DNA of 30,362 nt. Origin: a virus. The DNA is taken from positions 1-30,362 of IMG/VR virus record IMGVR_UViG_3300042879_001337; one strand, given 5' to 3'. Of this stretch, positions 15,472 to 23,478 are shown one piece after another. Under the pieces are notes generated by a model. It searched no databases. It saw only the letters and a program-made list of their open reading frames with translations, and had not been told where the DNA came from. Within the stretch, counting starts at the first letter, position 1, and every line of letters starts with the position of its first letter. The position numbers and the translations under genes are program-made.

Positions 15472-16179
15472 TTATGTATTCGTCGTAAGCACACTCCAGG
15501 ATTCAGGAAACCAAGGTTCAATTATTTTTCCAATAGCCCTTGCATATTCCTGAACTTCCCATTGTGCGTGTGGATCAATTCTTTGTTTATAAACACGCGC
15601 ATACGCTGGTAGAGATCCTGTCCACCACCATTCTGTATAGACTCCCTGTGGAAGAACAAACCTTGCTTGCTCGGGTGCTACTCCTGCCTCTAGCAAGTCA
15701 TTGTATGCTTCTATTGCAGACTCCGCAGAATCACGATAGATCTTATCGATAGTCATCTTTACCTTTGGATCTTCAATAAAATCTTCCGATCCCTGCTTTG
15801 CTCCGTTCGTTGGTTTACCACGAAAGAATGGATAATAAAGATCTGGTTCATATGAAACATATCTGCGAGAGATTTCGTTCTCCGTAAATCCAACTTTATG
15901 TTTAAAAAGTTGTGTACGAATTGAAATCGGTGCTTTGATTCGCAAAGTAATAGATGTATGTGCGAATGGAGTCCAGTGATTATGATCTGCAAGATACTTT
16001 ACAAGTTTAGAATCTTTTACAGAAAGAATATTGGCAGGGACATGACTATCTGGATGGTCCCATTCACTTTGTTTATTAAATGAAACTCTTGCTGCATTGA
16101 CCACAGTCAAATCAGTACCCATGTGATCAACATATTCGACAAACCCAGAATCAAGGACTGTAATTCTTTCAGTTTTCAT
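15472..16179 (-). CDS. thyX: FAD-dependent thymidylate synthase ThyX
   Basis: A 235-aa flavoenzyme making dTMP from dUMP with methylene-tetrahydrofolate and NAD(P)H. The signature at 93-107 (KHKVGFTENEISRRY) is a variant of the RHRxxSxNExSxRY motif, apparently one residue longer. WTPFAHTSITLRIKAPISIR upstream of it is the usual FAD-binding strand region, and PEQARFVLPQGVYTEW (about 193-208) is the conserved C-terminal dUMP-binding area. AAGGAA precedes the ATG. It overlaps the upstream unknown gene by 11 nt and is followed by nrdJ. Confidence 0.9.
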   Translation of the reverse strand: MKTERITVLDSGFVEYVDHMGTDLTVVNAARVSFNKQSEWDHPDSHVPANILSVKDSKLVKYLADHNHWTPFAHTSITLRIKAPISIRTQLFKHKVGFTENEISRRYVSYEPDLYYPFFRGKPTNGAKQGSEDFIEDPKVKMTIDKIYRDSAESAIEAYNDLLEAGVAPEQARFVLPQGVYTEWWWTGSLPAYARVYKQRIDPHAQWEVQEYARAIGKIIEPWFPESWSVLTTNT

Positions 16180-16690
16180 TTTTAAATTCCTTCAAAAAGT
16201 CTGATGTCTCTCCCAAAACTCGTTTAATTTGTTGGATTGCAAATTCTATAAACTTTGGATCGTTTTTGATATATTTTGTTATTTTCACAAAATGTTCCCA
16301 ATCATTCATATCAAAGGAATCATAATCCAACTCTCTAGCATGACGAACAAAATTTGACAAATAGTTCTTCATCCCCAAAGGATCTTCTTTATTTGTCTTT
16401 TTCTTTTCCATCCATGCTTCAGTTGCTTGTTCCTCATTGCCAAGTTTGTTTACTAGATTGTTGAAATTCATTTCCCTCTTGCGAAGTGTTGAATACAGTT
16501 CTTCTAGAAATTTTTTATTGTCTTCATGCCAATATTGTAAAGTAACACCATCTACTTTTGAAAAGGTCTTACCATAATCAACTGCCCTGTAAAACAATTC
16601 TTCGTTAGTTTCTCTAACATATTCACTAAATTTAAAATGAAATTCAGCAATTGTAATCAAAGTATCATAATCTTCTTTTGAAATTTTCAT
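16169..16690 (-). CDS. Hypothetical protein between primase and thyX (173 aa)
   Basis: A charged, helix-rich 173-aa protein with no recognised motif, signal or TM. GGAG precedes the ATG; the gene overlaps the primase by 4 nt (ATGA) and thyX by 11 nt. It is therefore co-translated with the replication genes. A replisome accessory role (for instance helicase loading) would fit the location, but the sequence alone does not support naming it. Confidence 0.75.
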   Translation of the reverse strand: MKISKEDYDTLITIAEFHFKFSEYVRETNEELFYRAVDYGKTFSKVDGVTLQYWHEDNKKFLEELYSTLRKREMNFNNLVNKLGNEEQATEAWMEKKKTNKEDPLGMKNYLSNFVRHARELDYDSFDMNDWEHFVKITKYIKNDPKFIEFAIQQIKRVLGETSDFLKEFKNEN

Positions 16691-17667
16691 TTATATTTTC
16701 TCCATGAATTATATGCAAGCATAGCAGATGGTCCACTGTGTGTGTTGGTTTGGATTATATCATGGACATTCATTCCATTCAACACCATATCATTGATATC
16801 TTTTTCTTTGATGTGTGGGGGAAAAATACAAACCTTTTCATTTCTCTCAATTAACTTTTTGAGTGTGTCTGCGACTGATTTGTTTCTAGGTTCATTGTCG
16901 AGAACAAATAACAAATTTTCATTTTGAAATTTTTCTCGTATCTCTAAAAAGTTTCCAACACCCAAACATGCAATTGCATTTGGAAGAAACAAACTGTCGA
17001 ATGGTCCTTCAACAACAATGATTGGTTTGCTTTTATTTAGTTTCTCTATGCCGTATGTTAATTTTAATTTTTCATTTTTCTTAAGAGTTATATACTTTGG
17101 TTTTGCATTTGTAAGAGTTCTCCCCTGAATACCAATACATCTATTGTGTTCATCATAAATTGGTATTATTATTCTTTTGTCATTTAAAAGTTTATAATCG
17201 GGATTAAACTTATTCGCAAGATCACCAAATGTTTCAGTGAACCCAATATTTCTTCCGTGTGTTGGCAATTTTCTATTTTCTATAAATTTGACTGCCTCAT
17301 GTGTCTGTGGAAGTTTTTCAATCAAATCGTACTGGGGCGTATCGAATTTGCTTTCGATGACTACCACCTGTCTCTCCTCTATCTTCTCGGTCTTATCCTT
17401 AAATCTCTCAAGGCAATATTCTTGAAATAAAGGTGGAGATACAATTTCTAGAAATTTATAAATGTTAAAAGATATTCCACAATTGTGACATTTGAAAAAA
17501 TAAGAATTTTCAGAGACGAAAAAATATCCTCTCGCCTTATTCTTATTGACTTCAGAATCTCCACAAATTGGACAACGACAATTTGCCAAATTGTCTTTTT
17601 TCCATTTAAATTTCTCCAAACGATTGGATACTAAATTTATATACTTTTTATCAAGATATGATGACAT
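16687..17667 (-). CDS. 61: DNA primase (T4 gp61 / DnaG type)
   Basis: A 326-aa primase that lays RNA primers for lagging-strand synthesis with the gp41-type helicase. The N-terminal zinc finger is visible as CPIC (32-35) and CHNC (60-63). The TOPRIM region contains VVEGPFDSLFL (218-228), with the conserved Glu and the following acidic loop LDNEPRNK near 256-263. The start at 17667 is an ATG sharing a base with the helicase stop (TAATG); an in-frame TTG four codons upstream is less likely. It overlaps the downstream unknown gene by ATGA. Confidence 0.88.
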   Translation of the reverse strand: MSSYLDKKYINLVSNRLEKFKWKKDNLANCRCPICGDSEVNKNKARGYFFVSENSYFFKCHNCGISFNIYKFLEIVSPPLFQEYCLERFKDKTEKIEERQVVVIESKFDTPQYDLIEKLPQTHEAVKFIENRKLPTHGRNIGFTETFGDLANKFNPDYKLLNDKRIIIPIYDEHNRCIGIQGRTLTNAKPKYITLKKNEKLKLTYGIEKLNKSKPIIVVEGPFDSLFLPNAIACLGVGNFLEIREKFQNENLLFVLDNEPRNKSVADTLKKLIERNEKVCIFPPHIKEKDINDMVLNGMNVHDIIQTNTHSGPSAMLAYNSWRKYK

Positions 17668-19040
17668 TAAAAATTCCAATCATCTGTTTTTGATTTTTTA
17701 AAGTTATCTTTAGTTTGCGTAAATGTTTGTGCTGGTTGTGGTGTAGGTGTTGTATTGTTCTTAATATCAAATACTTTCATCTTGGCACGATTAATACCAA
17801 GAATAAACTTACGATTTACCGCAGTATCATTATACCTGTTCTTCAATTGCTTGACCATGATCTGATTCATCTCTGCCAATTCTTCTGTAGAGATGAGAGC
17901 AAACATGAAATCAGCAGTGGCAGGAAGACCAAAAGATTCAGAAGTATCTTCAAGACCTACATCAGAATTCGAATATCCAGATCGTGTAGTCTGTGTTGCA
18001 CTAAAGATAGGAACACCATATTCAACTGCAAGACCACGAAGTTCTTCTGCGATTGATTTGATATATGTGTATGAATTTATATTGTTACCATTCTTTAGTC
18101 TGGCAGATGCACAGATATTCAAATAGTCAATGAAAATAATGTCTGGTTTAAACTTTCGCTTCAACCATAATTCATCAAGCAAAAATCTAAAGTGATTTAC
18201 ATTTGCAGTTGCTGTAGGATATTCCTTGATGATTAGTTTTCCCTTGACTCCTGCACTTAGATTCTGAATTCTTTTTTCATATACTGTCTTTGGTAACTCT
18301 TTCAAATTGTCCAAAGTAATATCTAACAAATTTGCATCTATTCTTTCTGCAATTCTTTCTTCTGCCATCTCACATGTTATGTAAAGAACATTGGCATTTT
18401 GTTTTAAACAATTCGCTGCATGATGACAAAGAAACAAGGACTTACCGACACCTGTTCCTGCCATAACAATATTAAGAGTCTTTGTAGGAGTTCCACCATT
18501 TGTAATTTGATTAAAGAAATCCAAGTCAAATGGAATTTTCTTTTCAATTGTGTGATAAAAATCATAACGCTGTTCATAATCTTCAATGTAATCATGTCCA
18601 ATGTGGATATCAAACGAAACAGCGAGTGCTTTTGATAAAATATCAGGAATTGATCCATGAGACTGTTGAGACTTGCCATCAATGATTTGAATGGATTCCA
18701 TAATTGCATTATACACCGCTTTCTCTTTGCAGAAAGATTCTGTCTCATTTACCAACCAATCAACATCACAAGATTCCTTAGAGGTTGATATATCTTCAAC
18801 TATATTAGATATCCTCTTAAGTTCATCTTGTGTAATTGATTTATTTTTATCTAGAATAATATACAATGCTTCCTTTGTTGGAAGATTATTATATTTCTGA
18901 ATAAAATCATGAATACTTTCAAAAACAAATTTAACACAACGATCATGAAAATACTCCCTCTTTAAGAAGGGAGTAACTTTTCGTGAGTATGATTCGTTTT
19001 TTAGTAAATTGTGTAGAATGAGTTTTTCAATATCTGTCAT
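17667..19040 (-). CDS. 41: Replicative DNA helicase (T4 gp41 / DnaB family)
   Basis: A 457-aa RecA-fold hexameric helicase. Walker A is AGTGVGKS (194-201), preceded by NGGTPTKTLNIVMA. TCEMAEERIAERIDANLL (222-239) is the DnaB H1a-type region, Walker B lies in DIIFIDYLNI (about 300), and SATQTTRSGY is the H3-type sensor. GAGGAAGA precedes the ATG, which overlaps the uvsX stop (TAATG). The order uvsX, helicase, primase matches the T4-like replication core of marine myoviruses. Confidence 0.92.
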   Translation of the reverse strand: MTDIEKLILHNLLKNESYSRKVTPFLKREYFHDRCVKFVFESIHDFIQKYNNLPTKEALYIILDKNKSITQDELKRISNIVEDISTSKESCDVDWLVNETESFCKEKAVYNAIMESIQIIDGKSQQSHGSIPDILSKALAVSFDIHIGHDYIEDYEQRYDFYHTIEKKIPFDLDFFNQITNGGTPTKTLNIVMAGTGVGKSLFLCHHAANCLKQNANVLYITCEMAEERIAERIDANLLDITLDNLKELPKTVYEKRIQNLSAGVKGKLIIKEYPTATANVNHFRFLLDELWLKRKFKPDIIFIDYLNICASARLKNGNNINSYTYIKSIAEELRGLAVEYGVPIFSATQTTRSGYSNSDVGLEDTSESFGLPATADFMFALISTEELAEMNQIMVKQLKNRYNDTAVNRKFILGINRAKMKVFDIKNNTTPTPQPAQTFTQTKDNFKKSKTDDWNF

Positions 19041-20080
19041 TATTCTTCCTCAGTTTTGGTTTCAGCACCATAACTGAACTCATTATACACTGCCTTGTCG
19101 ATCAGATCAAGTATATCCTTTGTAAAATACTTTTCTGGATTATCATAAATTGTTTTTTCAAAAACTTTTGATCCATCAGGAAGTTCAATTCTTGTAGAAT
19201 TTTTCTTAAAGATTCCAGCATCTACTGCAATATCTACAAGACCGTAATATGGATCAAGACCAGTATCATAATTTAAACGAACATCAATTTGCTTATTTTC
19301 TTTGGTAAATCTACCCTTGTAAAGTTTACAATGAATAATATTACCAACGACCTCCCCATCAGCATTCTTGTCTTTCTTCTTTGAAAGATAAACAATAGTC
19401 GATGCAGCATATTTAAGACCTGTACCACCACCCATCTCAGACATTGGAACATAAGCACCAACTACTTGATAAGTATGATTCGTCATAATCATTGGAATCT
19501 TTGCAATGCCAAGTTTGACTGTGAGAACACGGAAGGTAGACTTCACAATCTGTGCGCGAGTCATGTCTCGCGTTTCCTTTCCTTCCGCAGTATCATTCAT
19601 CTCTTTAGATGTTGACAACATTCCAAGAGAATCAAGAACAATCATTGTTCGCTTTCTATTCTCCTTTGGAAGTTCAAGATATTTGTCAACAATGGTAATT
19701 GCTTGGTGACGGAATTCTTCTACAGTTGATACTGGAAATACTGCAATCCGCTTTGGATCAATTCCACGATTCTTGAACATTTCAGATGTCACTGCTTGTT
19801 CAGAATCAAAATAAAGAACAACTGCATCTGGGTTGTCATTTAAAAACTTTGACACAATCGAAAGAGTAAAATAAGTTTTACCTGTTGAAGATTCACCTGC
19901 CAAAGCAGTAATCTTATTATCTGGCATTCCAGAGTAAATACTTCCACTCAACAATCCATTCAAAAGATAAGTTCCAGTGTCAACAAATCCACTGACATCT
20001 GATCCTTCCAACCCATCGCTAACCAAAGACGCATACTTGTTTCCTGACATTTTAACCATTGACGATAAGAAGTCGCTCAT
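19040..20080 (-). CDS. uvsX: UvsX RecA-like recombinase
   Basis: A 346-aa strand-exchange ATPase used in recombination-dependent replication and repair. Walker A is AGESSTGKT (61-69), Walker [11 protein letters not shown] (about 145-154), and [18 protein letters not shown] (about 217-234) is the RecA/UvsX L2-region pattern. The C-terminus is acidic (TKTEEE), as in other RecA-like proteins. AAAGGAA lies before the ATG. The gene follows the C-terminal polymerase half by 9 nt and is translationally coupled to the helicase. Confidence 0.92.
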   Translation of the reverse strand: MSDFLSSMVKMSGNKYASLVSDGLEGSDVSGFVDTGTYLLNGLLSGSIYSGMPDNKITALAGESSTGKTYFTLSIVSKFLNDNPDAVVLYFDSEQAVTSEMFKNRGIDPKRIAVFPVSTVEEFRHQAITIVDKYLELPKENRKRTMIVLDSLGMLSTSKEMNDTAEGKETRDMTRAQIVKSTFRVLTVKLGIAKIPMIMTNHTYQVVGAYVPMSEMGGGTGLKYAASTIVYLSKKKDKNADGEVVGNIIHCKLYKGRFTKENKQIDVRLNYDTGLDPYYGLVDIAVDAGIFKKNSTRIELPDGSKVFEKTIYDNPEKYFTKDILDLIDKAVYNEFSYGAETKTEEE

Positions 20081-20089
20081 ATATTCCTT

Positions 20090-21202
20090 TCAACCGAATA
20101 GGTTTTCTAGTGTATTTTTCTTTTCTGTTGACCAACCGATAATATCCAAAATAGAAGTCAGGGGATCGATGAATGATTTTTCAAATTGTAACTTGTAATC
20201 AATATATCCTTCCAACTTAAATTCCTTTGGAAGAACATTTGAAAATGAAATAACTTGATCCTTTCCCATCACACCACCCAAAGGGTTTGGTGTTTTCAAC
20301 ATGAGAAATTTAATCTTATCACCCTCTTGTATTTTACGATACTTTTTACTGATCTTGAATAGATCAATGTAATGATTATAGATCAAAGCACCCTTGACTG
20401 CAATGGGTGTTGATTTTTTATAAATTGTTCCACGATCAGAATATTTATTCAAACCATTGACACTTCTAGGAAATGCAATGTCTTCTGGTGGTAAAGAATA
20501 AAACTCTTTGCGACATGACTCTACAAAATCAATCATGTCTTGTTCTGTACCATTCATCGTGATGTTGATTGCTCTCTTCAAATGCTTACGAACAAATTCA
20601 GGAGTTGAACTACGAGTAGTTTCAATTCCCATGATTTTGAGTTTTGGTTCAGAATAACGAACACCTTCAGAATCCAATACATTCAACATGTATCTTTTCT
20701 TAGCAGTCCAAATGCCCTTATCCGCAATTACTTCTCTACCCATTTGCATTTTGTTTTCATAGGCATTCATAATCTTGGAAAGTTCTTTAAATTTCTTCTC
20801 AATAAATGGAAGAATAATTTTCTCAGAACAATTATCCAAATAATCTGTTTTCTTTTTGGTAGACTCATTTGGAATAAACTTTTGAACCAAACCACTGAGA
20901 TTCAAATATACAGAATCTGTATCAGAAGCAATTACATAATCAACACCATTAGTTCCAACGGTTTGATTTATAAATTCGTTGAGTTTATTTCCAATCCACT
21001 GAATAGACAACTGACCCGACAGAGTGATTGCCTCTGCGAGTTCAGTTGAATAATATCTGAAATACTGATTTCCTATAGCACCATAAGCAGAGTTCAATTG
21101 AATCTTACGAACAAGTTGGAAATTATTATACTTAGAGATATCCAACTCTGTTTGTCTTTTAAGTTTTAACAATTGATCATCTGATAATTTAGAATAATCC
21201 AT
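20090..21202 (-). CDS. 43B: DNA polymerase, C-terminal half (T4 gp43 / family B, split gene)
   Basis: A 370-aa fragment carrying motif B (KIQLNSAYGAIGNQYFRYYS, 33-52), motif C (ASDTDSVYLNL, DTDS at 94-97) and the thumb region (GKKRYxLNV-like TAKKRYMLNVLD, EPKLKIMGIE). The first residues, from MDYSKL, correspond to the second fingers helix, so this half starts at the fingertip. Motif C has Ala-Ser where T4 and RB69 have Tyr-Gly. The last residues, NTLENLFG, are a clamp-binding-like C-terminus as in T4 and RB69. The start at 21202 is preferred over a codon 7 residues upstream because the promoter -10 lies between them. There is no Shine-Dalgarno sequence. It must pair with the N-terminal half at 24112-25593. 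Confidence 0.9.
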   Translation of the reverse strand: MDYSKLSDDQLLKLKRQTELDISKYNNFQLVRKIQLNSAYGAIGNQYFRYYSTELAEAITLSGQLSIQWIGNKLNEFINQTVGTNGVDYVIASDTDSVYLNLSGLVQKFIPNESTKKKTDYLDNCSEKIILPFIEKKFKELSKIMNAYENKMQMGREVIADKGIWTAKKRYMLNVLDSEGVRYSEPKLKIMGIETTRSSTPEFVRKHLKRAINITMNGTEQDMIDFVESCRKEFYSLPPEDIAFPRSVNGLNKYSDRGTIYKKSTPIAVKGALIYNHYIDLFKISKKYRKIQEGDKIKFLMLKTPNPLGGVMGKDQVISFSNVLPKEFKLEGYIDYKLQFEKSFIDPLTSILDIIGWSTEKKNTLENLFG

Positions 21203-21209
21203 AAAGTAT

Positions 21210-21237
21210 AGTATACCACACAAAAATCAAAAATCAA
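21210..21237 (-). promoter_or_regulatory. Sigma70-type promoter, leaderless, for the C-terminal polymerase half
   Basis: TTGATT (21232-21237), a 16-bp spacer and TGG-TATACT (21210-21215) on the minus strand. The ATG begins 7 nt after the -10, so the first transcribed base would be at the start codon. A second TATACT overlaps at 21205-21210. Confidence 0.6.
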
Positions 21238-21593
21238 GACAAAGTAAGAAGATACTTTGTAGTATTTACGATTGAAAGCATTTCATCACGAATATTTAGG
21301 AGATCGCTATCATTTTCATTTAGACTATTTGGAAGATCATTTTGTAGATAATTTCCAAAGGCACTTAAAACCATAAGTGGTTTTGCTTTGTCATAATTGC
21401 TTACAGAAATTGTAAAATCCCCAGCAATTCTTTTTCCATATTTACCCATATATGTTTCAACAAAAGAATCTATAAGAGCATCTAAACCTTCATATGCCTT
21501 TCCCAGTGCTTTGTGTTCTGAATACGAATGTGTTTGCCAATGAAGTATCCTCAATTGACTTTGTACTTTAAGAAAAATATCTACATTAAACAT
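21234..21593 (-). CDS. Small Dps/ferritin-like protein (DUF5856-like from memory)
   Basis: A 119-aa all-helical protein. The segment LHWQTHSYSEHKALG (17-31), followed by LIDSFVE (40-46), resembles the Dps helix pair with HW, a second His, then Asp-x3-Glu; candidate metal ligands are His18, His27, Asp42 and Glu46. Phage proteins with LHWQT..Y.EHKAL are known as a conserved family (DUF5856 in my memory). Iron binding or virion-associated functions are possible; neither is shown. AAAGGAT precedes the ATG and a late box lies just upstream, so it is expressed late, unlike its replication neighbours. Confidence 0.75.
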   Translation of the reverse strand: MFNVDIFLKVQSQLRILHWQTHSYSEHKALGKAYEGLDALIDSFVETYMGKYGKRIAGDFTISVSNYDKAKPLMVLSAFGNYLQNDLPNSLNENDSDLLNIRDEMLSIVNTTKYLLTLS

Positions 21594-21613
21594 AAGTTAT
21601 CCTTTCGATATTA

Positions 21614-21621
21614 TATTTATA
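21614..21621 (-). promoter_or_regulatory. T4-type late promoter (TATAAATA) of the Dps-like gene
   Basis: An exact TATAAATA on the minus strand, 20 nt before the ATG. The predicted start near 21608 gives a short leader that contains AAAGGAT. Confidence 0.75.
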
Positions 21622-21686
21622 TCTTTAAATTAATCATTGTGAAAAATTTGTAGATACATTGAATGTGTCCATCTATCTGCTATTGA

Positions 21687-22298
21687 TCAATCTTCACCGC
21701 TAGCTTGGCTGAAGGCAGCACTTATGTTGAAGACATCCAAGACACTCGCTGTACCAGGTGCAGTCTTCTCAAGCGTCACATCAAAATTACAGGGTGCGCT
21801 TGTGCTTGGAGCAATATAAGAAAACTTCAGTTGATCTCCATCGGCAAATGTCCCTGTTAGCGTAGTTACAAGCCCCGACGATGAACTATTAGTACTAATA
21901 CTATTTATTTCGACATCGTTCTTGTATGCATTGAATGTACCACTGTTAAAGGTTCCGACAGAGGCAAAAGTCACTCTCAATGTCGCAGGACTACCAGTGT
22001 TGACTATGGTTCTGTTGGTATTAAAAACAGTGGTGTTAACATTGCCGTCATTGATAACGATATCATCGAACGGCGCACTCAAGGATGTTTGTTCATCTGG
22101 TGCTGAACTTGCTCGACGGGAACCACCACCACTTGCATCTGCACCAAGTGATGTTGATGTAATAAAATTTTGTAATTGGGTATCACTAATAGAAACTCCA
22201 CTATTAATATCCTCCCAAAGATTTTTTTGATTTTTCTTAAATATTCTTCCGTCCATCAATTTAATGATATTGCCAGTTGGTCGTAAATAAGGATACAT
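21687..22298 (-). CDS. Putative fibre/structural protein (203 aa)
   Basis: A Ser/Thr/Asn/Gly-rich, beta-prone 203-aa protein without signal peptide. The N-terminus (MYPYLRPTGNIIKLMDGRIF) may be a docking segment. A Gly/Ser/Ala linker (DASGGGSRRASSAP) near 68-81 precedes a C-terminal beta domain with a composition similar to the 178-aa protein at 28740-29276. The start at 22298 is chosen because GGAGAA lies 6 nt upstream and a late box precedes it; an earlier in-frame start at 22337 would lie upstream of that late box. Role inferred from composition and late promoter. Confidence 0.65.
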   Translation of the reverse strand: MYPYLRPTGNIIKLMDGRIFKKNQKNLWEDINSGVSISDTQLQNFITSTSLGADASGGGSRRASSAPDEQTSLSAPFDDIVINDGNVNTTVFNTNRTIVNTGSPATLRVTFASVGTFNSGTFNAYKNDVEINSISTNSSSSGLVTTLTGTFADGDQLKFSYIAPSTSAPCNFDVTLEKTAPGTASVLDVFNISAAFSQASGED

Positions 22299-22315
22299 TT
22301 GATTTTCTCCAATAT

Positions 22316-22323
22316 TATTTATA
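22316..22323 (-). promoter_or_regulatory. T4-type late promoter (TATAAATA) of the 203-aa fibre-like gene
   Basis: An exact TATAAATA on the minus strand, overlapping the stop of the 81-aa gene. The predicted start at about 22310 gives a 12-nt leader that begins with the ribosome binding site GGAGAA. Confidence 0.75.
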
Positions 22324-22564
22324 AAGTCAATTTCCATACTCCATTAACAATTACACCACAATCTGGGACATTCTCAGGATTAACCTTTTCCACAGAATAG
22401 CACTGTGTTAATTTCATACCAGATCTAAGTTTATTTAGACTGTCGCACTCATCTACCGCATTTGTTTTCTTTTTAAACACAAGAATACCCTTTCGGGGTT
22501 CTCCCGAAGGGTCTTTCATGTTATCCATCACAAAATTGTCTTTATCAGTAACTATTCCATACAT
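22319..22564 (-). CDS. Small hypothetical protein (81 aa), last of a nested cassette
   Basis: Its ATG overlaps the stop of the 57-aa gene (TAATG), so it is probably translated by coupling. The product is soluble with three Cys (DECDSL, TQCYSV, PDCGVIVNG). A hairpin is embedded in its coding region at 22487-22512. No family recognised. Confidence 0.6.
   Translation of the reverse strand: MYGIVTDKDNFVMDNMKDPSGEPRKGILVFKKKTNAVDECDSLNKLRSGMKLTQCYSVEKVNPENVPDCGVIVNGVWKLTL
22487..22512 (-). other. GC-rich hairpin inside the 81-aa gene
   Basis: ACCCTT and CGGG pair with CCCG and AAGGGT around a 5-nt loop, with one bulged base. The downstream minus-strand sequence (ATTCTTGTG) is not a good T-tract. 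It could be a weak terminator, an RNA processing site or a coding coincidence. Confidence 0.4.
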
Positions 22565-22737
22565 TATATTAATCCATTCTCTTCATCGAAGCGAGTGATC
22601 GCTTCCAGAGCGTATTTGCTTACTTGACTACGAAGTTCCACGATCTCAGCATATGCCTCTGAAATTGTACGAATTACATCAGGTGGGAGATCTTGCCTCT
22701 TGCTCAGAACCCGAAGTTCATAGGCAATGTCTTTCAT
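22564..22737 (-). CDS. Small hypothetical protein (57 aa)
   Basis: A helical 57-aa protein, MKDIAYELRVLSKRQ at the N-terminus and QVSKYALEAITRFDEENG near the C-terminus. It is framed by an ATGA overlap upstream (22734-22737) and a TAATG overlap downstream, the strongest evidence that it is real. Regular heptad-like Leu/Ile/Val spacing suggests a short helical bundle or coiled coil. Function unknown. Confidence 0.6.
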   Translation of the reverse strand: MKDIAYELRVLSKRQDLPPDVIRTISEAYAEIVELRSQVSKYALEAITRFDEENGLI

Positions 22738-22838
22738 GCTTCATTCCCAATTTGATCACTGATTTCTGTGAAAGGAAGGATCGGTAGTTCTGCCACTATT
22801 CCAACACAAGCGGATGCTAAAACTGTTGCGAGTTTCAT
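22734..22838 (-). CDS. Tiny hypothetical protein (34 aa)
   Basis: Starts at MKLATVLASACVGIV, a short hydrophobic, signal-like stretch, and ends with an ATGA overlap into the 57-aa gene. Its own ATG overlaps the stop of the 67-aa gene (ATGA). An upstream extension of this frame exists (to 22964), but it runs antiparallel to no conserved feature and overlaps the 67-aa gene heavily. Could be a small lipoprotein or membrane peptide. Confidence 0.4.
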   Translation of the reverse strand: MKLATVLASACVGIVAELPILPFTEISDQIGNEA

Positions 22839-23038
22839 TGTGTGTTCATCCTGTAATTCATATTCTTTCCTGTTCCAAGTTTGACACCCTCTCCTGGTGG
22901 ACGCACTTTTTCGGATTCTGTGGCAATCGGACGAATTTGATGCGCCCACAAATGCCCTTGGCACTTCACCATAAAAAGTGTTGTTGTGAGAATTGTTATA
23001 GTCACAACATAAAGAGTATGTCTAATCTTTGGTTTCAT
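22835..23038 (-). CDS. Small single-TM protein (67 aa)
   Basis: An N-terminal signal-anchor (TLYVVTITILTTTLFMVKC, about 8-26) is followed by a Pro/Gly-containing tail (RPPGEGVKLGTG). Linked by ATGA overlaps to the 84-aa gene before it and the 34-aa gene after it. The Cys after the hydrophobic segment is not a good lipobox. Function unknown; a membrane-associated small phage protein. Confidence 0.55.
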   Translation of the reverse strand: MKPKIRHTLYVVTITILTTTLFMVKCQGHLWAHQIRPIATESEKVRPPGEGVKLGTGKNMNYRMNTQ

Positions 23039-23289
23039 TGTGATTTATCCTTGTGGCAATCCCATCCACGATTCTCCGCGTAACCCTTCGGATCAAAGTG
23101 TGGAAAATAATGATTCCACCTGACGGTTCCTTTCAATTGGCAAACTTCGCGCCTCGCTTCGTCGCGTTCCGCGCGAAGTCGTTCGATCTCGTCGGCGGCT
23201 TTGAGAAGATCGGCATTGACTATAAAGACAGGAGTTGTCGTATCTACCTGTGTATAGTAGCGCAACCGTGCCACAATATCATCGCTCAT
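23035..23289 (-). CDS. Small coiled-coil protein (84 aa), first of the nested cassette
   Basis: The middle (AADEIERLRAERDEARREV, about 31-49) is a strongly charged coiled coil of a kind common in small phage ORFs. The C-terminus is His/Trp-rich (RWNHYFPHFDPKGY). The coding DNA at about 23150-23230 is visibly GC-rich against its AT-rich surroundings, suggesting recent acquisition. It begins 17 nt after tRNA-Leu(CAA) and overlaps the next gene by ATGA. Confidence 0.65.
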   Translation of the reverse strand: MSDDIVARLRYYTQVDTTTPVFIVNADLLKAADEIERLRAERDEARREVCQLKGTVRWNHYFPHFDPKGYAENRGWDCHKDKSQ

Positions 23290-23305
23290 TCGTCATCCTC
23301 CATAA

Positions 23306-23387
23306 TACCAAAGGTGGGAATCGAACCCACATGCCGTTAGGCAACGGATTTTGAATCCGCCGCGTCTGCCAGTTCCGCCACATTGGT
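23306..23387 (-). tRNA. tRNA-Leu (anticodon CAA)
   Basis: A class II tRNA on the minus strand. Acceptor ACCAATG pairs with CTTTGGT apart from one U-U mismatch; the T arm is GTGGG-TTCGATT-CCCAC; the anticodon loop is TTCAAAA between GGA and TCC; a long variable arm with TGCC/GGCA-type pairing is present. CCA is not encoded. Reads UUG codons. Confidence 0.85.
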
Positions 23388-23391
23388 GTAA

Positions 23392-23475
23392 TGGGAATGG
23401 TGGGAATCGAACCCACACGATCAATTGATCGACAGATTTTAAGTCTGTTGCGTCTGCCTGTTCCGCCACAATCCC
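23392..23475 (-). tRNA. tRNA-Leu (anticodon UAA)
   Basis: A class II tRNA on the minus strand. Acceptor GGGATTG / CATTCCC with one U-U mismatch, anticodon stem ACAGA/TCTGT with loop CTTAAAA, long variable arm GATCAATTGATC, T arm GTGGG-TTCGATT-CCCAC. CCA not encoded. Reads UUA, a frequent codon in AT-rich genomes. Confidence 0.88.
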
Positions 23476-23478
23476 GAA

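Noticed and set aside
16742-16927. Small + strand ORF opposite primase
   Set aside because: Antisense to the TOPRIM-coding region, no ribosome binding site.
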